Of a stretch of 64,000 bases of DNA, positions 63,766 through 64,000 are shown piece by piece. The position numbers were made by a program, and so were the translations under genes. Position 1 is the stretch's first letter. Each line of letters begins with the position of its first letter. Source of the stretch: Molossus alvarezi (lineage: Eukaryota; Chordata; Mammalia; Chiroptera; Molossidae); NCBI GenBank assembly GCA_037176705.1, contig CM073891.1:90478327-90542326 (forward strand). Direction: 5' to 3'. The notes under the pieces are model-generated. The model did no database searches. It was given only the letters and a program-made list of their open reading frames with translations, and was not told the DNA's origin.

Positions 63766-64000
63766 CTCCTATGCCTTCTACACAAATTTCAAACCATAAA
63801 GTGACTAATAATACTAACAGTACAAATATTATCACTTTATCAGTTCTCTCAGTTTGTAGTCCAATAGTTCATCATTCAATAAATACTAATAACTTTCATA
63901 ATTTAGAAAAAATATTTTCTATACATTCAAGAGACGAGGTATTTGGTTTTGACTGACAATAGTCATTTACTTAGAAAATAAATTTAAAATGATGTTCTAA

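Noticed and set aside
57579..64000. Search for the preceding WASL exon (end of the region just before the basic segment)
   Set aside because: I found no sequence with the expected coding and a GT donor in the right phase; the exon is probably beyond 64,000.

Overview
This is a mammalian nuclear segment, almost certainly from a bat. It carries two large intron-containing vertebrate genes and is crowded with about 26 copies of a tRNA-derived SINE. These SINEs start GCCCTGGCCGGTTTGGCTCAG and end in a TCCTCGGGTGAGGATAA-type tail, or have a related form with an ATCAATAAA tail. That is the Ves-type SINE pattern of Chiroptera, probably Yangochiroptera; I did not resolve the species.

Region 1 (1-3358) holds a young 5'-truncated L1 on the minus strand with a 15-bp target duplication, an older L1, two MIR pieces and the LMOD2 upstream region. 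Region 2 (3359-11930) is LMOD2 (leiomodin-2, plus strand): three coding exons, a 548-residue product with standard splice sites, and a short 3' UTR with an AATAAA signal. Intron 1 contains two tandem bat SINEs, a third SINE inside an old DNA transposon, a MER5A-like copy, a small inverted-repeat element and two microsatellites. Region 3 (about 11.9-31.7 kb) is intergenic. It holds old MIR, L2 and hAT copies, a HAL1-like element (ORF1 and 3' UTR without ORF2), several SINEs and a nearly full-length dead L1 (24.7-30.0 kb). Region 4 (31.7-64 kb) is the 3' part of WASL (N-WASP, minus strand): the 3' UTR, the last six coding exons (basic/CRIB, GBD, polyproline plus two WH2 motifs, central and acidic) and their introns. 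The N-terminal WH1 exons lie beyond 64 kb. The WASL introns contain a second full-length dead L1 (42.0-46.9 kb), a 5S rRNA/L1 chimeric insertion (about 47 kb), an ERVL-MaLR LTR, a twin-primed L1 and a Tigger-like MITE with two SINEs nested in it.

The two genes converge tail to tail, as LMOD2 and WASL do in human. Both products nucleate or organise actin filaments and use proline-rich and WH2 motifs: leiomodin-2 at thin-filament pointed ends in heart muscle, N-WASP through Arp2/3 downstream of Cdc42 and PIP2. This is recognised synteny and not a new system.

I found no previously undescribed biological system. The most unusual item is the L1 insertion at 46,964-47,450. Its 5' end carries an inverted copy of the first ~37 nt of 5S rRNA, which suggests twin priming on a foreign RNA. 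All family names rest on recognition by eye; no database search was run.
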